From: Alphaproteobacteria bacterium
GTDB taxonomy: Bacteria > Pseudomonadota > Alphaproteobacteria > UBA6615
Reading direction: 5' to 3'
Length of the DNA: 8,860 bases
NCBI GenBank assembly: GCA_013003285.1
Contig: JABDJY010000004.1
Span: 1-8,860 of the forward strand
Made by a program: the position numbers and the translations under genes. Of this stretch, positions 1-6,834 are shown one piece after another (within the stretch, counting starts at the first letter, position 1; the number at the start of each line of letters is the position of its first letter). Under the pieces are notes generated by a model. That model was not told the DNA's origin and made no database searches. It saw nothing but the letters and a program-made list of their open reading frames with translations.

Positions 1-26
1 GGATTGAGCAGTCGACGCAACCGTCC

Positions 27-797
27 CTACGCTGCCCGTCCGGCAGCCGGGCGGGCGTCGGCTTCACCGAGACGGCGGTAGATTTCGCCGGCACTGGCGC
101 CGAGCAACAGCCAGAAGACCAGGGCGGTGACCAGCGCCCAAACCACATAGAGCGAGGCCAGCTCCGGCGGGACCGGACCCGGGTCGAGGCCGATCGGGCG
201 CGGCGCACCGATCAGATGGGGGATTAGTAGGATCGGGATGCCGACGAGGCGCAGCCAGATAGGCTTGGCGAAGACCAGCAGGCCTAAACCGATCGCTGTG
301 GCTGCCATAGCGCCGAACCACCAGGTCTGGCGCGCTTCCAGCGGCGCGGCCGCGGCGCCGGGCACCTCGGGCGGCAATCCCAATGACGGGGCCAAGGCGA
401 AGATCGCATAACCCGCCAGCCCCCACCACAAGCCGACGCGCATATCGACCGGCTTCCCCCACACGGCGAAGGCGGCGACCATGACAAAGGAGAACCCGAC
501 CGCCGTGACGATATTGGCAAACACAGTAAAGCCGTAGCGTTCAAAGCCGTCGGCCGGTGACCAGGGCTCGACAGGTTCGGTGGCTGGCGCAGCCTCCGCT
601 TCGCCATTTTGGTGGAGATGTGTTTGGCCGTCTTCGTGGAGATGTTCGACGACAGCGTGACTATGTCCACCACCGGCCTGTTCGAAGACTTCGGCCTCGA
701 ATATCAGCGGCGTTACAGTGAACGCCTGCACGACGCTATAGAGCAGCGCTGTTAGAAATCCGGCAAACAGACCGGTTTGAATCATCCGGCGCAGCAT
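27..797 (-). CDS. cbtA: CbtA, membrane subunit of a cobalt transporter
   Basis: This is a 256-residue inner-membrane protein of the CbtA family, thought to import cobalt for cobalamin synthesis together with CbtB. The start is placed at the ATG of 795-797 (MLRRMIQTG), which matches the usual family N-terminus. The frame stays open further upstream, but that part overlaps cbtB and is low-complexity. A second ATG at 785 is possible, and neither start has a clear ribosome binding site. Hydrophobic segments lie near residues 6-28, 92-114, 120-140, 158-178, 182-196 and 214-236. Between the first two is a loop with six histidines in three HxH pairs (H45/47, H52/54, H60/62), followed by an acidic and Pro/Ala-rich stretch. 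This loop probably binds metal. The gene begins 10 bp after the cbtB stop, so the two are probably one operon. The family assignment is firm. Cobalt as the substrate is family knowledge and is not shown by the sequence. Confidence 0.9.
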   Translation of the reverse strand: MLRRMIQTGLFAGFLTALLYSVVQAFTVTPLIFEAEVFEQAGGGHSHAVVEHLHEDGQTHLHQNGEAEAAPATEPVEPWSPADGFERYGFTVFANIVTAVGFSFVMVAAFAVWGKPVDMRVGLWWGLAGYAIFALAPSLGLPPEVPGAAAAPLEARQTWWFGAMAATAIGLGLLVFAKPIWLRLVGIPILLIPHLIGAPRPIGLDPGPVPPELASLYVVWALVTALVFWLLLGASAGEIYRRLGEADARPAAGRAA

Positions 798-807
798 GGG
801 GGTCAGC

Positions 808-1002
808 CTAGTGGCAGGGGAAAACCAAGCTGTGGCGGGAATCATGGGCGCCGTTGTGAAGCTCGGCGGCGTTGGCGAAACCCGAGACCCAAACCAGCGA
901 CAAACCGAAGGTCGCCAACAAGACGGCGGTCGCAATCGTCGAAGCACGCGGTGCGCTGTATACCTGTTCAGCGGTCTGCGAAAATGATTGTGCTGTTGCC
1001 AT
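808..1002 (-). CDS. cbtB: CbtB, small cobalt transporter subunit
   Basis: This is a 64-residue single-pass membrane protein. The ATG at 1000-1002 was chosen because a strong purine-rich ribosome binding site (GAGGGGG) lies just upstream on the minus strand, and because the product begins MATAQS as family members do. An in-frame extension to 1080 would add only non-conserved residues. One transmembrane helix spans about residues 22-43. The short C-terminus carries the family signature of clustered histidines, H49, H53, H57 and H64, with HD at 53-54 and a terminal FPCH. This cluster is thought to capture the metal ion and pass it to CbtA. The gene directly precedes cbtA with a 10-bp gap. Its 5' leader holds a small hairpin (1045-1060), and I see no B12 riboswitch in it. 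Confidence 0.92.
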   Translation of the reverse strand: MATAQSFSQTAEQVYSAPRASTIATAVLLATFGLSLVWVSGFANAAELHNGAHDSRHSLVFPCH

Positions 1003-1135
1003 TTTACCCCCTCGCCCTGTCATCTTTAGAGCTGATTTTCCAATTGGCCCTATTGGGCCACGACGCGCCGCCGCGAGCAAGGCCTAAGGTGCATTGCAGC
1101 GATCAATTTTTTGCAAACTCGAACTTCTGCATACG
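1003..1135. other. Non-coding spacer upstream of cbtB
   Basis: This spacer holds the cbtB leader and presumably its promoter. On the minus strand there is an AT-rich patch (TTTGCAAAAAATTGATC, about 1104-1120) that may lie near the promoter, but no convincing -35/-10 pair could be assigned. Next to it is CTGCAATGCA (1090-1099). No cobalamin riboswitch consensus was recognised, and the spacer is short for one. Confidence 0.5.
1045..1060 (-). promoter_or_regulatory. Small hairpin in the cbtB 5' leader
   Basis: TGGCCC at 1045-1050 and GGGCCA at 1055-1060 form a perfect 6-bp stem with a 4-base loop (TATT on the plus strand). It sits about 43 nt upstream of the cbtB start codon on the transcribed side. 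The stem is too short to be a known riboswitch by itself and no U-run follows it. It could be a protein-binding dyad, a leader structure or chance. Confidence 0.3.
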
Positions 1136-1159
1136 CCCTCCCCCGCTGTCGGGGGAGGG
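1136..1159 (-). terminator. GC-rich hairpin after the YCII gene
   Basis: CCCTCCCCC (1136-1144) pairs perfectly with GGGGGAGGG (1151-1159) around a 6-base loop, giving a 9-bp stem of almost pure G-C. It begins 16 bp after the stop of the YCII-domain gene on the minus strand, so it may end that transcript and insulate cbtBA. No T-run follows on either strand, so it is not a canonical intrinsic terminator. Similar C/G-run hairpins are common as dispersed intergenic repeats in GC-rich alphaproteobacteria. Confidence 0.5.
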
Positions 1160-1175
1160 GAAATGGCTGCGGATG

Positions 1176-1568
1176 CTACGACACCTCGCGGGTGCCGGTG
1201 GCAAAGTTGACCTTGACGGTGATCGTGCCCTCGTTGATCAGCCACGGCCGCACCCGGAACGAGCGCGCGCCGCTACTGTGCATGGGGTCGTTCTCGGCAA
1301 TACGCGTTGCATCGGCCAAATCTTTGGCGCGCACCACGATCATGCCCTCGCCTTCCCAGGTCTCTTCGTCATCGGCCCAGTGTGGCCCGGCGGCGACGTA
1401 AACGCCTTCCGCTTCCATGCGGTTTTGGTATTCCAGATGAGGTCCGATATTGGCCATCACCGGCCCCAGACCATCGGTCGGGAAGGTGTGGATGACATAG
1501 ACCTGCCATTTCAGCGCGTCGCCGCTGGCCTCGAGAATCTGACTGCGTGTTGGGGCCCCATCGGCCAT
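1176..1568 (-). CDS. YCII-domain (YciI-like) protein
   Basis: This is a 130-residue soluble protein with one YCII domain at about residues 20-112. The ATG at 1566-1568 is preceded by a good ribosome binding site (AAGGAGAG). Family features visible are the first strand (WQVYVIHTF, 21-29), PHL at 43-45, the Gly turn AAGP at 59-62, the strand GMIVVRA (75-81), and NDP at 93-95 followed by the last strand ending in RPW (107-109). The conserved His44 and Asp94 are the residues proposed as a His-Asp pair in the family. YciI proteins are small dimeric alpha/beta-barrel proteins, mostly without assigned function, and some are linked to dehydrochlorination or similar chemistry. About 18 residues precede the domain, and a short tail (INEGTITVKV onwards) follows it. 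The gene lies 125 bp downstream of the NIPSNAP gene on the same strand. The substrate is unknown. Confidence 0.88.
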   Translation of the reverse strand: MADGAPTRSQILEASGDALKWQVYVIHTFPTDGLGPVMANIGPHLEYQNRMEAEGVYVAAGPHWADDEETWEGEGMIVVRAKDLADATRIAENDPMHSSGARSFRVRPWLINEGTITVKVNFATGTREVS

Positions 1569-1693
1569 AACGTCTCTCCTTGGTATGTTATGTTTTCGCG
1601 CCCGAAATCAGCCGCGCGATCCTTGATCGCAATTTAGGCGGTTCGCCTCTTCAACGCAAAGGGCGCCGCCGCAAGAAGATCCACGCAAAGGGC
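1569..1693. repeat. Spacer with a 10-bp direct repeat (ACGCAAAGGG)
   Basis: ACGCAAAGGG occurs at 1654-1663 and again at 1683-1692, the second copy abutting the stop codon of the NIPSNAP gene. Between them is a CGCCGCCGCAAGAAGA stretch. CGCAAAG-type reiterations are frequent debris in intergenic DNA of GC-rich proteobacteria. The remainder of the spacer holds the ribosome binding site of the YCII gene. No clear terminator for the upstream gene was seen, so the two genes could be co-transcribed. Confidence 0.4.
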
Positions 1694-2425
1694 TCAAGCG
1701 GTCTCGAACACCGTAAACAGTGGTGACATGGCGGGTACCGGCGCTGGGGTCATCAGCTTGCTTTCCTGCGAGGCGATCAACGGTTGGGTCCGGTCGAGGA
1801 ATTCCTGCCAGCGCGGATCCATGGCGACGGCATTATGGCGGCGCTGACGGTCGGCCATATCGTCGAAATACCAGAAATGAGACACCTGATGCAGCGGCCC
1901 GATTAGGGTGAAGAAACAGCCGATCCGGTTGGTCTCCAACGGTGTGGTGGCAGCCAATGCATTTTCCTCATAGGCCGCCCAGTATTTCGGCAGCCCGCCG
2001 GGCACCAGGGATACGGTCTGTTCTTCGACCAGCAAGTTCGGCAGGCGCTGCAGATCGGCCAGCGGCGCGTCACCCGGACGCCAGTCGCGCCCCGCCCCAT
2101 AAAGCGGCGACAGGGCGTCGATCGGCGCCGGCACGAGAAATTTATTCTCCTGTTTCAGCATCAAGGGCCGCACCTGCTCGAAATAGGGTTGCAGCTCGGG
2201 CACCACATAGACATCGGCGTAGCGTTTGCGCCAATCCTCTAAGTCGTCGAGCGAATAGAGATGAACCAGCTGTTCGTTGGGCCCGCTGGTGGTGGCGAAA
2301 TAGCCGATCAGGCATTCGCGCATGATCGGCGCCATGACGCCGTCGAACCCGCGATCGACCTGCGATTGATAGAACCGGCCGAGATTGCCGGGCTTCATTG
2401 TGTAGGCACGGTATTCGATGACCAT
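1694..2425 (-). CDS. Tandem NIPSNAP-family protein
   Basis: This is a 243-residue soluble protein made of two NIPSNAP domains, at about residues 1-108 and 131-240. The halves are visibly duplicated. Domain 1 has GYFATTSGPNEQLVHLYSLDD (41-61) and ends in KFLVPAPIDALSPLYG. Domain 2 has GCFFTLIGPLHQVSHFWYFDD (169-189) and ends in KLMTPAPVPAMSPLFT. The ATG at 2423-2425 has a GGGAGG ribosome binding site. NIPSNAP proteins are ferredoxin-like dimeric alpha/beta-barrel proteins. In bacteria they are common but rarely characterised, and no catalytic residue can be named. No signal peptide or membrane segment is present, so it is probably cytoplasmic. It is divergent from the DsbA-type gene across a 63-bp spacer, which may hold shared control. 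Confidence 0.9.
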   Translation of the reverse strand: MVIEYRAYTMKPGNLGRFYQSQVDRGFDGVMAPIMRECLIGYFATTSGPNEQLVHLYSLDDLEDWRKRYADVYVVPELQPYFEQVRPLMLKQENKFLVPAPIDALSPLYGAGRDWRPGDAPLADLQRLPNLLVEEQTVSLVPGGLPKYWAAYEENALAATTPLETNRIGCFFTLIGPLHQVSHFWYFDDMADRQRRHNAVAMDPRWQEFLDRTQPLIASQESKLMTPAPVPAMSPLFTVFETA

Positions 2426-2488
2426 CGGGTCTCCCTCCCTGGCTCCAAAGGACTTGACCTAGTGTCGCCGCAACCGCACGGTGCGTCC
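2426..2488. promoter_or_regulatory. Divergent 63-bp spacer between NIPSNAP and DsbA-type genes
   Basis: Both flanking genes must start from this short region or from within each other. It contains TTGACC (2454-2459), which could be a -35 for the plus-strand gene although no good -10 follows. It also contains a dyad CGCAC-G-GTGCG (2475-2485) ending 3 bp before the plus-strand start codon. The NIPSNAP ribosome binding site occupies its left end. These assignments are tentative. Confidence 0.35.
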
Positions 2489-3133
2489 ATGGTTCAAATC
2501 GACATCTACGCTGATCCGGTTTGCCCCTGGTGTTTCATCGGCAAACGCCGGCTGGAGCGCACTTTAGCCGCGCGCGACGATGTGGACGCGACGCTGAACT
2601 GGCGCCCTTTTCAGCTCAACCCGGACATGCCACCCGAAGGCATGGATCAGACCAGCTATCTGATCTCGAAGTTCGGCGGGCTTGAGCGCGCGCTAAAGTT
2701 TCAAGACGCCATTGCCGAGACCGGCCAAGGCGAGCGGATCGCCTTCAATTTCGAACGTATCCGCCATACGCCCAATACGCTGGACGCCCATCGGCTGATC
2801 CGTTTCGCCGGCGCCCAGGGCTTGCAAAACGAGGCGGTCGAGGCGCTGTTTGCGGCCTACTTCGTCGACGGCGAGAATATCGGTGATCACGGTGTGCTTA
2901 TCCGCGTCGCTCACACGGTGGGCCTCGACGGCCATGCCGTGGCGACGTACCTCGCCGGCGATGAGGATCTACCCGATGTCGCCGCGGAAGATCTGCGGGC
3001 GCGGCGGATGAGCATCGACGCGGTGCCCTGCTTCATCATCGACGGCCAATACGCCATTTCCGGCGCCCAGGAACCGGAGGCCTTCTACCCCCTGCTCGAT
3101 CTGGCCAATTTCGGCAAACAAGCGGCGGAATAA
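2489..3133 (+). CDS. DsbA/FrnE-type thioredoxin-fold oxidoreductase
   Basis: This is a 214-residue protein of the DsbA-like FrnE / 2-hydroxychromene-2-carboxylate isomerase group. The redox motif CPWC is at residues 12-15, right after the first strand (VQIDIYADPV). The cis-proline loop is AVP at 178-180, with Pro180 next to Cys181. The helical insertion between them carries family features such as LNWRPFQLNP (36-45) and NTLDAHRLIRFA (96-107). The intact CxxC favours a thiol-disulfide role over the glutathione-dependent isomerase, which usually has a Ser there. No signal peptide is present, so it acts in the cytoplasm. The start ATG at 2489 gives the standard N-terminus. The frame is open back to 2261, but that part is antisense to the NIPSNAP gene. 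The ribosome binding site is weak. It converges with mfd, and the partner substrate is unknown. Confidence 0.9.
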   Translation: MVQIDIYADPVCPWCFIGKRRLERTLAARDDVDATLNWRPFQLNPDMPPEGMDQTSYLISKFGGLERALKFQDAIAETGQGERIAFNFERIRHTPNTLDAHRLIRFAGAQGLQNEAVEALFAAYFVDGENIGDHGVLIRVAHTVGLDGHAVATYLAGDEDLPDVAAEDLRARRMSIDAVPCFIIDGQYAISGAQEPEAFYPLLDLANFGKQAAE

Positions 3134-3160
3134 CTCCCAATGTGAGGATATAAACCCTCC

Positions 3161-3234
3161 CCAACACCTCATCCTGAGCTTGTCGAAGGACGAGGTGTTG
3201 GTCGCCCGCATCCTTCGACAAGCGCAGGATGAGG
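3161..3234. repeat. REP-like palindromic element in the convergent gap
   Basis: Two 26-nt arms, 3167-3192 and 3209-3234, are reverse complements at 24 of 26 positions. Both carry the widely dispersed core CTTGTCGAAGGA / TCCTTCGACAAG. Separately, CCAACACCTC (3161-3170) pairs perfectly with GAGGTGTTGG (3192-3201), and TCCT (3172-3175) pairs with AGGA (3187-3190) inside it, so the left arm can form its own hairpin. The element lies between the stop codons of two convergent genes, the usual place for REP-type elements and bidirectional terminators. When translated, it yields the familiar artefact peptides FDKLRMR and LRQAQDE. Confidence 0.8.
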
Positions 3235-3245
3235 ATTTGTTTCCG

Positions 3246-3264
3246 CCCTCCCGTCAAGGGTGGG
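3246..3264 (-). terminator. Weak hairpin after mfd
   Basis: CCC-T-CCC (3246-3252) pairs with GGG-T-GGG (3258-3264) around loop GTCAA, with one central mismatch. It lies 20 bp beyond the mfd stop on the minus strand. No run of U follows, only a CGGAAACAAA stretch. Together with the neighbouring repeat it may help end transcription. This is a weak call. Confidence 0.3.
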
Positions 3265-3284
3265 ATTAGTTGTGAAACACGCTT

Positions 3285-6200
3285 CTATTGCGCTGCGTTC
3301 GCCACGGGCTCGGCGGCCAGTTCGGCCAGTTGCGACATGAGCCGGCGTACGCCGCGCAGGCGTTGCGTGTCGTCGGCCCACTCACGCTGATAGACCAACT
3401 TATGGTCGGGGCGCACTTTTACCGTGCCAACCTGTTTGGTGATGAAATCGATCAGCGCGGCGGGATTGGCGAAGGAATTATCGCGGAAACTGACCACCGC
3501 CCCCTTCGGACCGGCGTCGAGCTTTTCCACCCCGGCGTCGCGGCAGAGCTTTTTCAAGGTCACCACCTGTAACAGATTTTCCACCTCGTCGGGCAGCGGC
3601 CCGAAGCGGTCGATGGCCTCGGCGGCAAACCCGTCGATCTCGCCCGGCTCAACCAGGGCGGCGATGCGCCGGTACAGGCTTAAGCGCAGGCCCAGATCGG
3701 CGACATAGGTTTCGGGAATGAGGATCGGCGTGCCGAGGGCGATCACCGGCGTCCAGTCGGCCACGGTTTCCCCGCCACCGGAATCGCGCGCCGCCGCCAC
3801 CGCTTCCTCGAGCATCTGCTGGTACAGCTCGACGCCGACCTCGCGGATATGGCCCGATTGTTCCTCGCCCAGTAGATTACCGGCGCCGCGAATATCGAGA
3901 TCGTGGCTGGCCAGGCTAAATCCGGCGCCGAGGGAATCCAGCGTCTGCATGACATCGAGGCGCTTGCGCGCCGCTTCGGATAACTGCCGGTCCGGCGATA
4001 GGGTGAGATAGGCGTAGGCACGAACCTTGGCGCGGCCCACCCGGCCGCGCAGTTGATAGAGCTGGGACAGGCCGAACATATCGGCGCGGTGCACGATGAT
4101 GGTGTTGGCCGAGGGCAAATCGAGCCCGGATTCGATGATATTGGTGCACAGCAGCACCTCGTACTCGCCGTCATAGAACGACGTCATGACATCCTCGAGC
4201 GCCTGGGCCGGCATCTGTCCGTGGGCGACGGCGACTTTTATTTCGGGCACCAGGGTCCGCAACCGTTCCTGCAGGCGCGAAATATCCTCGATCCGGGGAC
4301 ACACATAAAATGTCTGACCGCCACGGAAATGCTCGCGCATGATCGCTTCGCGCACAGTCACCGGATCATAGGGCATCACGAACGTGCGCACCGCCAGCCG
4401 GTCGACCGGCGGTGTCGCGATCAGGCTCAGCTCGCGCACCCCGGTCAGCGCCAGTTGCAGGGTGCGCGGTATCGGTGTCGCCGACAGGGTCAGCACATGG
4501 ACGTCGGCGCGTAGCTTCTTCAAACGCTCTTTCTGCGCCACGCCGAAATGCTGTTCCTCATCGACAATAAGTAAAGCGAGGTCGCGGAAAGCGATACTCT
4601 TGGCCAACAGCGAATGGGTGCCGATCACAATATCGACGCTGCCATCGGCCAGGCCTTCGCGCACCTCGCGCGCTTGCTGACCGGTAACCAACCGAGAGAG
4701 TTGGCGGATTTCGACGGGCAGGCCAGCGAAACGCTCGACGAAGTTCTGATAATGCTGGCGCGCCAACAGGGTGGTCGGTACCACCACAGCGACCTGTTGG
4801 CCGTTGAGCGCCGCCACGAAGGCCGCGCGCAGCGCTACCTCGGTCTTGCCGAAGCCCACATCGCCGCAGATCAGACGATCCATCGGCCGGCCGCTGGCCA
4901 GCGCGGCAATGGTCTCGTCGATGGCGCGTGCTTGATCTTCGGTCTCGTTGAACGGGAAGCGGGCACAGAACTCCTCGTAGAGGCCCGGCGGCGCCGGCAG
5001 CTTCGCCCCCTCGCGCAACTGCCGTTCCGCGGCGATGCGCAACAGTTCGCCGGCGATCTCCTTGATCTGGCCTTTGACTTTGGCCCGGCGCGCCTGCCAA
5101 CCGGCGCCGCCCAATCGGTCGAGCTGCGCCGTCGCCTCCTGGGAACCGAAACGCGACAGCAATTCCAGATTTTCCACCGGCAGGAACAGCTTGTCGTCAT
5201 TGGCATAGATCAGGCGCAGGCAATCATGGGGCGCGCCGCCGATCTCCAGGGTCTCCAAGCCACCGAATCGGCCGATGCCATGGTCCACATGAACGACGAA
5301 ATCACCGTCCGACAGGCTGGCCACCTCGGCGATAAAATTCTCCGCTCGCCTTGTGCGGCGCACCCGGCGCACCAACCGGTCGCCCAGAACATCCTGCTCG
5401 GTATAGATCGTCAGTCCAGCGGCGGTGAACCCGGTGTCCAGGCCGAGCACGAAGACCGGCAGTTGATCGGCGGCAGCATTCGTCACATCGGACCAGGCAT
5501 CCAGGCTCACCGCGTCGCTCATCTCATGGTCGTGCATCAACTGCACCATGCGGTCGCGCGAACCGGCGCTGTAGGCGGCGATCGCCACCCGCTGACCGTC
5601 CGCCCGGTCATTGTCGATGCGCTGACCCAGCGCCTCGAACAGATCGACATCGGGCCGGTTGCGCGCATCGGCGAAATCATGGGCACGGCGCCCTTCGATG
5701 GCGACCGATTCCGGCAGCGACGCCGGCGCGTGAAATGCCTCAAAGCGTCCGACCACCCGCGCGCCGAGAGCAGCCTGCCATTCATCTTCGCCCAGATACA
5801 GCGCATCGGGCGGCAGCGGGTTATAGACCGGCTCGTCGTCGGTCTCAGTGCCCTTCTTGCGCGCCGGGCCGAGCTCGACGCGCGCATTGTAATAATCGGC
5901 GATGAGTTCGTGGCGTGCGGTCACCGCCTCGCCGCTCTGCAAGCCGATAACCACCGGACCGTCCACATAGTCGAACACCGTCGCCAGCGAATCGTAGAAT
6001 AGCGGCAGCCAATGCTCCATGCCCGGATGGCGAATGCCGGCGCTGACCGCTTCGTAGAGTGCGTCGTTACTGCGCGCGGCGCCGAACATTTCCCGGTAGC
6101 GGCTGCGGAAATTCTCCGTCGACCCTTCGCCCAGAATGATTTCGCTGGCCGGCATCAGCGTCAGGCTTTCCCGCTCGCCGATGGTGCGTTGGCTCAGCGC

Positions 6201-6830
6201 ATCGAATCCGCGGATGCCTTCCAACTCGTCGCCGAACAGATCCAGGCGCAGCGGATCCTCGGTCCCCGGCGGGAACACATCGATGATGCCACCGCGAATG
6301 GCGAATTCACCGGGTTCGCGCACCGTATCGGTTCGCAGATAACCGTTCTCGGTCAGGAAGCCAATGAGATGTTCGGTATCGATGGTATCGCCGGGCCGGG
6401 CCGCATAATGGCTGGCAACGACGATCTCCGGAGTCGGCAGGCGCTGCAAGGCGGCGCTGGCGGTGGTGAGAATCAGGGTCGGCGAGTCGTTTTCGGCCGC
6501 GCCGGTTAGCGCGCTCCCCGTCAACGCGCTCAAGGTCGCCAGGCGAGCCGCCATCACATCATGGCGCGGCGGCACCCGGTCATAGGGCAGACAGTCCCAG
6601 GCCGGCAGGCTGAGCACTCTGACGTCAGGCGCGAAAAACCGCACCGCGTCGGCGGTGCGGGTCATCGCAGCCTCGTCGCTGGCGACGAACAACACCTGCT
6701 GCGGCGGGGCGTCCGTCACCTGCGAAGCCTGGGTCACGAACTCGGCGAGCAGCAATGCGTCGCACCCTTCCGGAACCCCGGTGAAGGTTACCGCACTGGT
6801 GGCGTCGAAAGGATTTGTCTTAAAGAACAA
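3285..6830 (-). CDS. mfd: Mfd, transcription-repair coupling factor
   Basis: Mfd is a 1181-residue ATP-dependent DNA translocase (E. coli Mfd has 1148) that removes stalled RNA polymerase and recruits UvrA to lesions. The UvrB-homology region spans about residues 1-350 (GVPEGCDALLLAEF; EFAIRGGIIDVFPPG). The RNA polymerase-interacting domain begins near 505 (DFVVHVDHGIGRF, 510-522). Helicase motifs are Walker A GDVGFGKT (656-663, Lys662), DEEQ (757-760), LSATPIPRT (782-790), HGQM, SGLDLPSANTII and QLRGRVGR (926-933). The TRCF C-terminal domain follows. All motifs are intact. The start is read as TTG at 6828-6830, because no ATG, GTG or other TTG occurs in roughly the 15 codons upstream and the first internal Met would remove the conserved N-terminus. 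No ribosome binding site is obvious. The start lies 4 bp after the sdhE stop, which suggests translational coupling. Confidence 0.97.
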   Translation of the reverse strand: MFFKTNPFDATSAVTFTGVPEGCDALLLAEFVTQASQVTDAPPQQVLFVASDEAAMTRTADAVRFFAPDVRVLSLPAWDCLPYDRVPPRHDVMAARLATLSALTGSALTGAAENDSPTLILTTASAALQRLPTPEIVVASHYAARPGDTIDTEHLIGFLTENGYLRTDTVREPGEFAIRGGIIDVFPPGTEDPLRLDLFGDELEGIRGFDALSQRTIGERESLTLMPASEIILGEGSTENFRSRYREMFGAARSNDALYEAVSAGIRHPGMEHWLPLFYDSLATVFDYVDGPVVIGLQSGEAVTARHELIADYYNARVELGPARKKGTETDDEPVYNPLPPDALYLGEDEWQAALGARVVGRFEAFHAPASLPESVAIEGRRAHDFADARNRPDVDLFEALGQRIDNDRADGQRVAIAAYSAGSRDRMVQLMHDHEMSDAVSLDAWSDVTNAAADQLPVFVLGLDTGFTAAGLTIYTEQDVLGDRLVRRVRRTRRAENFIAEVASLSDGDFVVHVDHGIGRFGGLETLEIGGAPHDCLRLIYANDDKLFLPVENLELLSRFGSQEATAQLDRLGGAGWQARRAKVKGQIKEIAGELLRIAAERQLREGAKLPAPPGLYEEFCARFPFNETEDQARAIDETIAALASGRPMDRLICGDVGFGKTEVALRAAFVAALNGQQVAVVVPTTLLARQHYQNFVERFAGLPVEIRQLSRLVTGQQAREVREGLADGSVDIVIGTHSLLAKSIAFRDLALLIVDEEQHFGVAQKERLKKLRADVHVLTLSATPIPRTLQLALTGVRELSLIATPPVDRLAVRTFVMPYDPVTVREAIMREHFRGGQTFYVCPRIEDISRLQERLRTLVPEIKVAVAHGQMPAQALEDVMTSFYDGEYEVLLCTNIIESGLDLPSANTIIVHRADMFGLSQLYQLRGRVGRAKVRAYAYLTLSPDRQLSEAARKRLDVMQTLDSLGAGFSLASHDLDIRGAGNLLGEEQSGHIREVGVELYQQMLEEAVAAARDSGGGETVADWTPVIALGTPILIPETYVADLGLRLSLYRRIAALVEPGEIDGFAAEAIDRFGPLPDEVENLLQVVTLKKLCRDAGVEKLDAGPKGAVVSFRDNSFANPAALIDFITKQVGTVKVRPDHKLVYQREWADDTQRLRGVRRLMSQLAELAAEPVANAAQ

Positions 6831-6834
6831 AGTT

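Noticed and set aside
1..26. Sequence downstream of cbtA at the window edge
   Set aside because: It is too short to assign any feature, and no terminator is visible.
798..947. In-frame N-terminal extension of CbtA upstream of 797
   Set aside because: The extra 50 residues overlap cbtB, are Pro/Arg/Ser-rich and precede the family's normal start.
1003..1175. Possible cobalamin riboswitch before cbtB
   Set aside because: No B12-box consensus was recognised and the available leader is short for one. A covariance search could overturn this.
777..1637. Open frame of 286 codons on the plus strand across cbtB, the spacer and the YCII gene
   Set aside because: It runs antisense to two recognisable genes and through the intergenic hairpin, and its composition is low-complexity with no family resemblance.
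2969..3381. Small minus-strand open frames with FDKLRMR and LRQAQDE peptides
   Set aside because: These peptides are translations of the palindromic repeat at 3161-3234, a frequent source of spurious gene calls.
4614..6002. Long open frame (462 codons) on the plus strand inside mfd
   Set aside because: It is antisense to the intact and conserved mfd coding sequence. Its His/Arg/Gln/Ala-rich product shows no recognisable domain and looks like a typical shadow frame in GC-rich DNA.
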